A stretch of 64,000 bases of DNA from an uncultured Alphaproteobacteria bacterium (GTDB taxonomy: Bacteria > Pseudomonadota > Alphaproteobacteria > Rickettsiales > UBA1997), in contig CASELL010000002.1 in NCBI GenBank assembly GCA_949288805.1, positions 30,614 through 94,613 of the forward strand. The letters are read 5' to 3'. Of the stretch, positions 18,430-26,360 are shown in pieces; the first letter of the stretch is position 1; the number at the start of each line of letters is the position of its first letter. The translations under genes and the position numbers were made by a program. A model generated the notes under the pieces. That model ran no database searches. It was not told the origin of the DNA and saw only the letters and a list, made by a program, of their open reading frames with translations.

Positions 18430-19752
18430 ATGGAAGATACAATATTTGCACCATTAACTATAAAGGGTAAATGTAGTATTTATGTAATTAGAATATCGGG
18501 GAGTAGAGTTGACAAATGTCTCTCTACTCTTGGTATTTCTAAAAAGTTTAAACATAAAAGTATTAATTTATGTAATATAAAAGATGAAAATAATAATATT
18601 TTAGACCAAGCTCTTATTTTATATTTTAAAGCACCAAATAGTTTTACAGGTGAAGATGTATGTGAATTAAATATACATTGTTCTACTTATATAATAAATA
18701 AAATTTTTAAAATATTATTGAGTATAGAAGGTGTAAGATTAGCAAAAAATGGAGAGTTTTCAAAAAGAGCTTTTTTAAATAATAAACTTGATCTAATACA
18801 AGCAGAATCTATTGTTGATCTTGTTAATTCCGAAACAGAACTACAACATAGACAAGCAATAGAACAATTAGAGGGTAAAAATTCAAGATTTTTTAATGAT
18901 TTAAGACAAGATATATTGGATTTATCTTCAAGTATAGAAGCAAATATTGATTTTCCAGAAGATGAAACTACAAATGTTAACATTAACAGTGTTAATAATT
19001 TAATTTCTAAAATTGAAAATATTTTAAATGACAATGATGTTGCTAAAAAAATTAAAAATGGACTAAATATATCAATAATTGGAGAACCCAATGTTGGTAA
19101 ATCTAGTTTTTTAAATTATTTAGCTAAAAAAGATCTAGCTATTGTTTCTAATATCGCAGGAACAACTAGAGATATTATTGAAACATCACTAGATATAGAT
19201 GGAGTTTTAGTTAATGTTTTTGATACCGCAGGTATTAGAGATACTAATGATACAATTGAAAAAGAAGGTGTAAAAAGAGCGATTAAAAATGCCGAAGAAG
19301 CCGATTTAAGAATATTAATTTTAAGCCCTGAAAATATTGATGTAAATAAGGAAATTGAAAAATTAATTGATGATAATACTGTAATAATTTTAAATAAAAT
19401 TGATACTTTAAAAGATAATTCTATAATTGATAATTTAAAAGAAAAATATAAAAATATTATAGAAATATCTATAAAAAATAATATTAATTTAGATAAAGTT
19501 ATAGATAAGATTAAAGATTTTATTAGTAAAAATATAACACCATATTCTAACACTAATATAACACAAGAAAGATATAGAATTGAATTGAAAAAAACTATTG
19601 AATATCTTAAAAAAATAGATAATAATATGCCAATAGAGATAGTTGCGGAAAATATTAGATTATCTGCTTTTTGTATAGGTAAAATAGTAGGCCAAATTGG
19701 TACAGAGGAGATATTAGATAATATTTTTAGTAAATTTTGTATAGGTAAATAA
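18430..19752 (+). CDS. mnmE: tRNA modification GTPase MnmE
   Basis: With MnmG it adds the carboxymethylaminomethyl group to wobble U34. The N-terminal tetrahydrofolate-binding domain opens with EDTIFAPLTIKG. The G domain has GEPNVGKSS (G1), a Thr-rich switch GTTRD, DTAGIRD (G3) and LNKID (G4). The protein ends in FCIGK, the catalytic C-terminal Cys motif. The ATG at 18430 gives the normal N-terminus; an upstream in-frame TTG inside the previous gene is not needed. The stop overlaps the ATG of bamD by one base. Confidence 0.98.
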   Translation: MEDTIFAPLTIKGKCSIYVIRISGSRVDKCLSTLGISKKFKHKSINLCNIKDENNNILDQALILYFKAPNSFTGEDVCELNIHCSTYIINKIFKILLSIEGVRLAKNGEFSKRAFLNNKLDLIQAESIVDLVNSETELQHRQAIEQLEGKNSRFFNDLRQDILDLSSSIEANIDFPEDETTNVNINSVNNLISKIENILNDNDVAKKIKNGLNISIIGEPNVGKSSFLNYLAKKDLAIVSNIAGTTRDIIETSLDIDGVLVNVFDTAGIRDTNDTIEKEGVKRAIKNAEEADLRILILSPENIDVNKEIEKLIDDNTVIILNKIDTLKDNSIIDNLKEKYKNIIEISIKNNINLDKVIDKIKDFISKNITPYSNTNITQERYRIELKKTIEYLKKIDNNMPIEIVAENIRLSAFCIGKIVGQIGTEEILDNIFSKFCIGK

Positions 19753-20456
19753 TGAAAAAAATTTTTTTTATATTTTTTATTTTCTTAATTTCTTGTACTA
19801 ATGGTAAAAAAGATGTTGTTTTAACAGAACAAGATATGTATAATCTTGCCATGAATGAATTTAAAGATAAAATGTATAGAACAGCAGGAGAGAGTTTTGA
19901 AAAAATAGAAGAACAATTTATTTTTACTCCAATAGCTACAAAAAGTATAATAATGTCAATATATTCATATTATAAAGCAAATAAATATAATGATTCTTTA
20001 AGATTAATAGATTATTATAAAAAAATTAATTTTGATGATGAATATCTTGATTATGTTTTTTATATGGAGATATTAAATAAATATTCAAAAATACAAAAAT
20101 CAAAAAAAGATATAAGTTTAATGAGAGAATTGTTAGTAAATATCAATAATTTTGCTGTTAAAGATACTAAATATAGAGAAGATATATTAAAAAAAAGAAA
20201 ACTTGTTATTGATGATATAGTTGATAGTGAATTAAATATTTATGATTTTTATATAAAAAGTAATAACTTAATAGGAGCTATAAATCATCTACAAAATATT
20301 ATTTATGTTTATCCGGATACCAAATATACTCCGGAAATCTTGTATAAATTATCAATGCTTTATTCACATATTGGATATAAAGATGGTGTTGATAATTGTA
20401 TAAATATTATTAAGGAAAATTATAAAAATACAAAATGGTATAGGTATGTCATATAA
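19752..20456 (+). CDS. bamD: outer membrane assembly lipoprotein BamD-like
   Basis: Lipoprotein of the Bam complex that inserts beta-barrels into the outer membrane. The signal peptide ends in a lipobox, LISC, with lipidation at Cys15. The rest is TPR-like helices: YNLAMNEFKDKMYRTAGESF at the start and GAINHLQNIIYVYPDTKYTPEILYKL near the end in successive helices, both typical BamD/YfiO blocks. At 234 residues it is somewhat short. Overlaps rlpA by eleven bases and follows mnmE directly. Assignment rests on TPR pattern, size and lipobox. Confidence 0.83.
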   Translation: MKKIFFIFFIFLISCTNGKKDVVLTEQDMYNLAMNEFKDKMYRTAGESFEKIEEQFIFTPIATKSIIMSIYSYYKANKYNDSLRLIDYYKKINFDDEYLDYVFYMEILNKYSKIQKSKKDISLMRELLVNINNFAVKDTKYREDILKKRKLVIDDIVDSELNIYDFYIKSNNLIGAINHLQNIIYVYPDTKYTPEILYKLSMLYSHIGYKDGVDNCINIIKENYKNTKWYRYVI

Positions 20457-20997
20457 AAAATTTTTTTTATGTTGTTTATTTCTTCTTTTAGCTTGTCAAG
20501 ATATACAATATTCTCAAAGATCTAGATATACAAGAAACTATAAAAATATAAAACCTTCTCCAAGTGTGAAGAGTTATGGAGTTAGTGGTAAATATACTGG
20601 TTATTATAAAGTTGGAAAACCATATGAAATTAATGGTATTAGATATTATCCACAAGAGTATGAATATTATAAAGAGATAGGTTTGGCTTCTTGGTATGGG
20701 GATGACTTTCATAATAAAAAAACTGCAAATGGAGAAACATTTAATATGAATGAGATGACGGCTGCTCATAAGACTTTACCTTTACCATCAATAGTTAGAG
20801 TTACAAATCTTGAAAACGGTAGAAGTGTTGTAGTTAGAGTTAACGATAGAGGACCTTTTGTTGATAATAGAATTATAGATCTTTCTAAAAAAGCTGCAGA
20901 TGCTTTAGGTTTCAAACATAGGGGGTTAATTACTGTTAGAGTTGAGTTATTAAAAAAAGAAACAGAAAATTTTTTAAAAAAATATGGTCTTAAATAA
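20446..20997 (+). CDS. rlpA: RlpA-like septal lytic transglycosylase lipoprotein
   Basis: Lipoprotein (lipobox LLAC) with a double-psi beta-barrel domain. GLASWYGDDFHNKKTANGE, AAHKTLPLPSIVRVTN and VRVNDRGPF are the family signature; the conserved His and Asp of the RlpA active site lie in AAHK and VNDRG. The protein ends about ten residues after this domain, so the SPOR domain found in E. coli and Pseudomonas RlpA is absent. A Tyr-rich linker of about 70 residues separates lipid anchor and domain. It probably acts on peptidoglycan at the septum. Confidence 0.93.
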   Translation: MSYKKFFLCCLFLLLACQDIQYSQRSRYTRNYKNIKPSPSVKSYGVSGKYTGYYKVGKPYEINGIRYYPQEYEYYKEIGLASWYGDDFHNKKTANGETFNMNEMTAAHKTLPLPSIVRVTNLENGRSVVVRVNDRGPFVDNRIIDLSKKAADALGFKHRGLITVRVELLKKETENFLKKYGLK

Positions 20998-21083
20998 AAT
21001 TTCATTAAAATAATATTTTTTGTATTATATTCTTAATATTTAAAAGTAAATATATTATATATTGAATATTATATTATATATTT

Positions 21084-21115
21084 TTAATATATAATTGTGT
21101 ATAATTATATATTAA
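21084..21115. promoter_or_regulatory. 13-bp inverted repeat before the MFS gene
   Basis: TTAATATATAATT (21084-21096) is an exact inverted copy of AATTATATATTAA (21103-21115) with a six-base centre, ending six bases before the ATG at 21122. It could be an operator or a hairpin over the ribosome site. The sequence contains no G or C in the arms, so chance is not excluded. Confidence 0.35.
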
Positions 21116-21121
21116 TAATAT

Positions 21122-22315
21122 ATGTTTAATTTATCTGAAAAAAATAGTTTTTTGGCTAAGTACTATTTATTATTGTTTTGTAGAGGTTTTATTTTTTTAA
21201 AACATTATTTAGTAATTTTATTAGATAATACTTTAAATCCAATAGAAACAAGTTTTGTTGTTTCTGTTGGTATTATGGCAAATATGTTTTTATCTGTACC
21301 AATTAGTATTCTTTCTTCAAAAATAGGAAATAAAAAAACATTTATCATTTCAATAATTTTTTTCTTTTTATCAAATATTCTTTTATTATATGAAGCAAAT
21401 TTTATAGATTTTATTATATACTCTATTTCTGCTGGTATTCTTGACTCTGCTTTTTTATCTTCAAACGAAAGCTTAGTTTACGAAAATATGAAACATTGTC
21501 ATTTATTAAATAAATATCCAGAATATAAAAGCATGTCTAAATTTTTTAAATTATTAGCAACAACAATAGCAACTTTTATAGCTGGAGATTTTATTTATAC
21601 AAATCCAAATCTTTTATTTATGGTTGACGCTACAACTGCTTTTTTAATGATTTTATGTGTATTTTTTATGATAGACTTAAAACCAAAATATAAAAGAATT
21701 AATTTTAAAAAAATTACAGGATATGTATTTAAACATAAGACTTTAATGAAGTGTATTTTGCATAGAGTTCTTTGGCGTTCAGTATTTTTATTTTTAATAA
21801 TATATAGATCTTTGTTTTATGAAGAATTAGCTGTTAACGATATGAATATAAATCTTATGATATCTTTTCAGGTTTTCATAGTTTCTATATCTCAGATAGT
21901 TTTAACAAAATATTTAAATAAAAAAAGTCTTTTTGTACAATATTATTTATTTATATTATTGTCTTTTATATTATTTTTATCATTTTTTATATATAAAACA
22001 TTTTATTCTTATTTTCTTATAACTATATATTTTATTTTAGTAGAGGCTTTAGGTGACTTAAGTTTTTCTAATACTCTTACTTTTATTCCAGATAAAGAAA
22101 TGCCAATAATATTGTCTTTTATGAATTTACTTGTTAATGGGGCAAAATTATTATTTGTAAATTTATTTGCTTTTATTTCAAGTTTTTATAATTATAGAAT
22201 TGGTTTTTTGACTATTAGTATGATATTTTTTATCTTGATGTTATTTATTGTTATTTCTATAGCTTTAGATAAACATATGAGAAATATAGATAATAGAAGA
22301 TTATACAGACAATAG
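21122..22315 (+). CDS. major facilitator superfamily transporter
   Basis: A 397-residue integral membrane protein with about twelve hydrophobic segments arranged as six plus six around a loop near residue 195 (DLKPKYKRINFKKI). The loop between segments 2 and 3 reads SSKIGNKKTFIIS, a degenerate form of the MFS G-x(3)-D/N-R/K-x-G-x-R/K motif, and SAGILDSAFLSSNESLVYEN resembles the charged end of helix 4-5 in drug/sugar MFS carriers. Substrate unknown; an efflux role is possible. The 3' end overlaps the convergent response regulator by 15 bases. Confidence 0.85.
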   Translation: MFNLSEKNSFLAKYYLLLFCRGFIFLKHYLVILLDNTLNPIETSFVVSVGIMANMFLSVPISILSSKIGNKKTFIISIIFFFLSNILLLYEANFIDFIIYSISAGILDSAFLSSNESLVYENMKHCHLLNKYPEYKSMSKFFKLLATTIATFIAGDFIYTNPNLLFMVDATTAFLMILCVFFMIDLKPKYKRINFKKITGYVFKHKTLMKCILHRVLWRSVFLFLIIYRSLFYEELAVNDMNINLMISFQVFIVSISQIVLTKYLNKKSLFVQYYLFILLSFILFLSFFIYKTFYSYFLITIYFILVEALGDLSFSNTLTFIPDKEMPIILSFMNLLVNGAKLLFVNLFAFISSFYNYRIGFLTISMIFFILMLFIVISIALDKHMRNIDNRRLYRQ

Positions 22316-22972
22316 ATAACCTTTATAGCGAATGGTCTTTAAAAATCTTGGATTTTTAGGATCATTCTCTATTTTTTTTCTTAATCTTGTAATTTGAACA
22401 TCTATACTTCTTTCATCTATTCCATTACATAATTCACATAATTTTTCTCTTGTTAGAACTATATTTTTATTTTTAATAAAAATAGTTAATATTTTACTTT
22501 CTGCATCTGTTAATTTTACTAAATTGTTGTTTTCATCATACAGTTCGTTTTTATCAATATAAAACTTTAAATTATTAAAATTAATTATATTGTTGTTATT
22601 ATCTTCTTTTATTGTTCTTTTTAAAATATTATTTATTCTTAAAATTAATTCTTTTGGTTCAAATGGTTTTGCTAGATAATCATCTGCACCTGCTGACAAT
22701 CCTTCAATTCTATTTTCTATTTCTCCAAGAGCAGTTAGCATGATAGCAGGTGTTAAGTTGTTTTTTGATCTTATGTCTGTTAAAAATTCAATGCCATTTT
22801 CTTCTGGCATCATATTATCAACTATCATTAAATCAAAAATATATTTATTTATTAATTTTCTAGCTTCTTTTGTATTGTTAGCAGCAAAGACAATAAAATT
22901 ATTTTTTTCTAAATATTGTTCTAATAATTCCCTTATTCTATCATCATCATCAATAACTAATAAATGTACCAT
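22301..22972 (-). CDS. OmpR-family response regulator (PetR-like)
   Basis: Two-component regulator with an N-terminal receiver and a C-terminal winged helix. Acidic pocket Asp9/Asp10, phospho-acceptor Asp52 (IVDNMMPE), Thr80 and Lys102 (AKPFEP) are all present. GLSAGADDYLAKPFEPKELILRI and the DNA-binding SIDVQITRLRKKIENDP are close to the alphaproteobacterial PetR/OmpR-like group. No histidine kinase lies in the window, so the partner is elsewhere. It is the last gene of the leftward rlmN-hydrolase-folC run, 14 bases after folC. Confidence 0.93.
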   Translation of the reverse strand: MVHLLVIDDDDRIRELLEQYLEKNNFIVFAANNTKEARKLINKYIFDLMIVDNMMPEENGIEFLTDIRSKNNLTPAIMLTALGEIENRIEGLSAGADDYLAKPFEPKELILRINNILKRTIKEDNNNNIINFNNLKFYIDKNELYDENNNLVKLTDAESKILTIFIKNKNIVLTREKLCELCNGIDERSIDVQITRLRKKIENDPKNPRFLKTIRYKGYLLSV

Positions 22973-22986
22973 AACAATCCTTAATA

Positions 22987-24282
22987 TTAATAATTTTCTA
23001 TTAAACTTAAAACATCACCACAAAAATACAAAGACCCAGCAATTAATATTCTTAACTCTCCATTAATATCATTAGTTTTTTTTAAAGCATCTATAATATT
23101 ATTACAAGCAAAGTAAATATTACAACCTGCTTCATTAAACTCCTTAGTAAAATCTTCAATACTTTTATATTTATCAAGATTACTAGAATAGTTATCACTA
23201 GCAACTATAATTATTTTATCAAAACAATTTTTTATAATGTTAATATAACTTTTTGTATCTTTTCTTTCTAACATTGATATAATTAAAACATTCTTTTTAT
23301 TATTATCTTGTTTTTCTTCAAGCCATTCTTTAATTGTTCTTGCTCCGCCTTCATTATGAGCACCATCTAAAAATAATTCATTACCATTTTTTACATAATT
23401 ATATAGTTTTGTTTTACTTAAATCTTGTAATCTACCTTTCCAAAAAGTATTTTTAATACCTTCTTGTATTGCTTTATCTGTAATCTCTAATTCTTTTTGA
23501 CATAATAACATAGCAATAGAGGCACCCGCATTAATTATTTGATGCGTACCATAAAGACTAGGTTTTTCTGTAATAATTTCCCTATCAAAGCCTTTAAATA
23601 TATAATTATTGTCAATTTTATTATAACTATAATCTTTATCAAAAAAATACAATGGACTATCTTTTACATTATCTTTAATTGTTTTATTAACAATATCTTC
23701 TTGTTTTGATATTATCATAGGACAATTATTTTTAGCAATAGCTAATTTTTCCATTGTAATTTTTTCTAATGTATCTCCTAAAATACTTGTATGATCAAAA
23801 GATATAGGTGTTATAATACTACACAGAGATTTTTCAATTATGTTTGTAGCATCTAATCTACCACCAAGACCAACTTCTAAAATTGTAGCATCAGCTTCAT
23901 TTCTACTAAAAGCCATAAAAGCTATTGTTGTGATAATTTCAAAATAACTAGCATCAATATTATACTTTTCTACTATATTTTTACATTCTTCTGCTAATTC
24001 ATTAAAATAATCGTCAGTAATTTCTTTACCTAAAACTTCAATTCTTTCATTAAATCTAACTAAATGAGGTGAAGTATATCTATTAACTTTATAACCATTA
24101 GCTTCTAAAATACTTTTCAAAAAAGCAGTAGTTGAGCCTTTACCATTTGTTCCTGCCACATGAAAAATATTTTTAATTTTTCTTTCAGGGTGATCTAACT
24201 TTTCTAAAAGATTATTTATTCTTTCAAGCCCAAGATTTATTTTGTTTATACCATTATGAGTTGGCCAAACTGGAAATTTCAT
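22987..24282 (-). CDS. folC: dihydrofolate synthase / folylpolyglutamate synthase
   Basis: Adds glutamate to dihydropteroate and to reduced folates. The Mur-ligase ATP site is HVAGTNGKGSTTAF, followed by the FolC-specific SPHLVRFNERIEV. Further blocks are EVGLGGRLDATN, ITPISFDHTSILGDTLEKI and FLDGAHNEGGART. At 431 residues it is full length. In many Alphaproteobacteria folC follows accD; here it sits between an alpha/beta hydrolase gene (one-base gap) and the response regulator. Confidence 0.97.
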   Translation of the reverse strand: MKFPVWPTHNGINKINLGLERINNLLEKLDHPERKIKNIFHVAGTNGKGSTTAFLKSILEANGYKVNRYTSPHLVRFNERIEVLGKEITDDYFNELAEECKNIVEKYNIDASYFEIITTIAFMAFSRNEADATILEVGLGGRLDATNIIEKSLCSIITPISFDHTSILGDTLEKITMEKLAIAKNNCPMIISKQEDIVNKTIKDNVKDSPLYFFDKDYSYNKIDNNYIFKGFDREIITEKPSLYGTHQIINAGASIAMLLCQKELEITDKAIQEGIKNTFWKGRLQDLSKTKLYNYVKNGNELFLDGAHNEGGARTIKEWLEEKQDNNKKNVLIISMLERKDTKSYINIIKNCFDKIIIVASDNYSSNLDKYKSIEDFTKEFNEAGCNIYFACNNIIDALKKTNDINGELRILIAGSLYFCGDVLSLIENY

Positions 24283-24283
24283 T

Positions 24284-25159
24284 TTAACCTCTAATATAAT
24301 TATTTACTTCTTTATAACTAAGTTGTTTTAATAATGGACCACAATGATTTTCATATGGTATAATTGTTAACTCAACATTATTTAGTTTCTTACATAAATC
24401 ATAAACATTTGATAAGGGACATAATAAATCGAGTCTGCTATGATATATATTTATTGGTATATTTTTTATTCTATCAGCATTATTTATAATTTGATTTTTT
24501 GACATAAAACAATTATTACATTCATAATGTAGAAATATTTTTTTACTATTTAATAACTCATCATCGACTTCTTTAATATATTCTTTACAAGTACAAGTTT
24601 GAGCCATTAAGTTTAATTCATAATTTGTAATATTTTTTACATATTCTATAAATGTTTCTTTATCAGCTTGTAATATTTTATTAAAATCTTGTGGTATATT
24701 TAACATATATTTATCATAAACATCGGGAAATAAAGCTTTTGAACCGTTTAAAAACCAATCGTTTTCTTCAATAAAAACAGAGTTTAAAAACATTTTCTCA
24801 ATTCTTTCTGGATATTTTTCAGCATAAAGCAACCCAAGACAAGAACCCCAAGAGGAAGCGACTATAACTGTTTTTTTTACATTTAAATAATTTAATAAAG
24901 CATTAATATCTTCAATTAAATTATCAGTATTATTCCCATCTAATATATCATTATCATAAATAGATTTTCCACAACCTCTTTGATCAAAAATTATTACTCT
25001 ATATTTTGTTAAATCTATTTCTTCAAAAAAATCTAATTTACAAGATCCACCGGGGCCACCATGTATTTTTAATAAATGCATTCCTTCACCTGCTGTCGCA
25101 TAGTAAATACCATGTCCATTTGATACTTTTAAATAACCTTCTTTAATATCATTTATCAT
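24284..25159 (-). CDS. alpha/beta hydrolase, proline iminopeptidase-like
   Basis: A 291-residue hydrolase of the S33 family. HGGPGGS is the oxyanion loop and FDQRGCGKS is diagnostic of prolyl aminopeptidases. The nucleophile elbow reads ASSWGS rather than the usual GGSWGS, keeping the Ser. The acid is probably the Asp in SRLDLLCPLSN, and the catalytic His is in ENHCGP. The Cys-rich stretch around TCTCKEY and ECNNCFMSKN in the cap is unusual. The N-terminus is somewhat different from classic Pip, so cleavage of N-terminal proline is likely but not proven. Overlaps the rlmN stop by eleven bases. Confidence 0.82.
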   Translation of the reverse strand: MINDIKEGYLKVSNGHGIYYATAGEGMHLLKIHGGPGGSCKLDFFEEIDLTKYRVIIFDQRGCGKSIYDNDILDGNNTDNLIEDINALLNYLNVKKTVIVASSWGSCLGLLYAEKYPERIEKMFLNSVFIEENDWFLNGSKALFPDVYDKYMLNIPQDFNKILQADKETFIEYVKNITNYELNLMAQTCTCKEYIKEVDDELLNSKKIFLHYECNNCFMSKNQIINNADRIKNIPINIYHSRLDLLCPLSNVYDLCKKLNNVELTIIPYENHCGPLLKQLSYKEVNNYIRG

Positions 25160-26237
25160 TTTTTTTCTCCTTATTAAATTTTGTTTTTAATTGTCCACAG
25201 GCTGCCATTATATCATCACCCTTTGAAAATCTAATAGGGCAGGGATATCTAGCATCTGTAATTATTTTAGCAAATTGAACTATTTTATTTTCTTCTGTTG
25301 CTTCTTTAAAAATACAACCATCCCAGTAGTTAAATGGTATTAAATTAAACTTCGCAGGAATATTATATTTTTTTACTAACTTTATTAATCTTTTAGCATC
25401 TTCAATACTATCATTCAAATCTTTAATCATTATATATTCAAATGTAATTCTTCTATAATTTGTTTTTTCAGCATAAAAAGCACAGGCTTTCATTATTTCT
25501 TCAATAGAATATTGTTCTGCAATAGGCATTATTTTTTTTCTAATTTCATCAGTAGTAGCATGTAAAGATATAGCAAGATTTACTTTTAAATCTTCTGCTA
25601 ATTGATATATTTTAGGAACTAGTCCACAAGTAGATAATGTAATTCTTCTATTAGAAAAGGCAATACCACTTTCATTATTTACAATTTTTATTGCTTTTAC
25701 AATATTATCATAATTTATTAGTGGTTCACCCATACCCATAATTACAATATTTGTAATTTTTCTACCATCACCAATACCTTTATCAATATTTGACCATTCA
25801 TCCAATAAATCTCTGGCAATCAAAACTTCTTGGACTATTTCATAAACTTCAAGATTTCTAGTTAATCCTTGCGAACCTGTATTACAAAACTTACAACCCA
25901 TACTACAACCAACTTGTGAAGATATACATAAAGTTCCCCTATCGTCTGCTGGAATGTATACTAATTCAATTTTTTCTTTATCATCTAATTCAAGCAACCA
26001 CTTTCTAGTACCATCTTTTGATAATAAGTCTTTCAAAACATTAGGTCTTTCAAGAGAATATTTCTCGCTTAATTCTTTTCTTAAAGTTTTCGATATATTT
26101 GACATATCTTCAAAACTTTTTACCCCCCTATAATACATCCATTGCCAAATTTGTTTGGCAACAAAGCTTTTTACATTAAATTCATTAACTAAAATGCTTT
26201 CTAGTTCTTGTAAATTGTGATTAAATAAACTTTTCAT
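25149..26237 (-). CDS. rlmN: 23S rRNA (adenine2503-C2) / tRNA (A37) methyltransferase RlmN
   Basis: Radical-SAM enzyme that methylates A2503 of 23S rRNA and A37 of some tRNAs. The iron-sulfur motif is CSMGCKFC (Cys111, 115, 118), followed by NTGSQGLTRNL. VIMGMGEPLINYDN and TLSTCGLVP are conserved, and the second catalytic Cys near the C-terminus is in AACGQL. I start it at the ATG at 26237 (MKSLFNHNLQELESIL), the normal RlmN length of 362 residues; the longer frame up to 26339 adds only a T-rich leader. First gene of a leftward run of four. Confidence 0.97.
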   Translation of the reverse strand: MKSLFNHNLQELESILVNEFNVKSFVAKQIWQWMYYRGVKSFEDMSNISKTLRKELSEKYSLERPNVLKDLLSKDGTRKWLLELDDKEKIELVYIPADDRGTLCISSQVGCSMGCKFCNTGSQGLTRNLEVYEIVQEVLIARDLLDEWSNIDKGIGDGRKITNIVIMGMGEPLINYDNIVKAIKIVNNESGIAFSNRRITLSTCGLVPKIYQLAEDLKVNLAISLHATTDEIRKKIMPIAEQYSIEEIMKACAFYAEKTNYRRITFEYIMIKDLNDSIEDAKRLIKLVKKYNIPAKFNLIPFNYWDGCIFKEATEENKIVQFAKIITDARYPCPIRFSKGDDIMAACGQLKTKFNKEKKNDK

Positions 26238-26360
26238 TTCAAAAAATATATTAACTATGAATAATATAAATGTTGTTTTGGAAAAGTAAAGTAATATTAA
26301 TAGTATTGATTTTAAAAATATTTTACATAATATTACCAATAGTTTATAAACGATTAAAAA

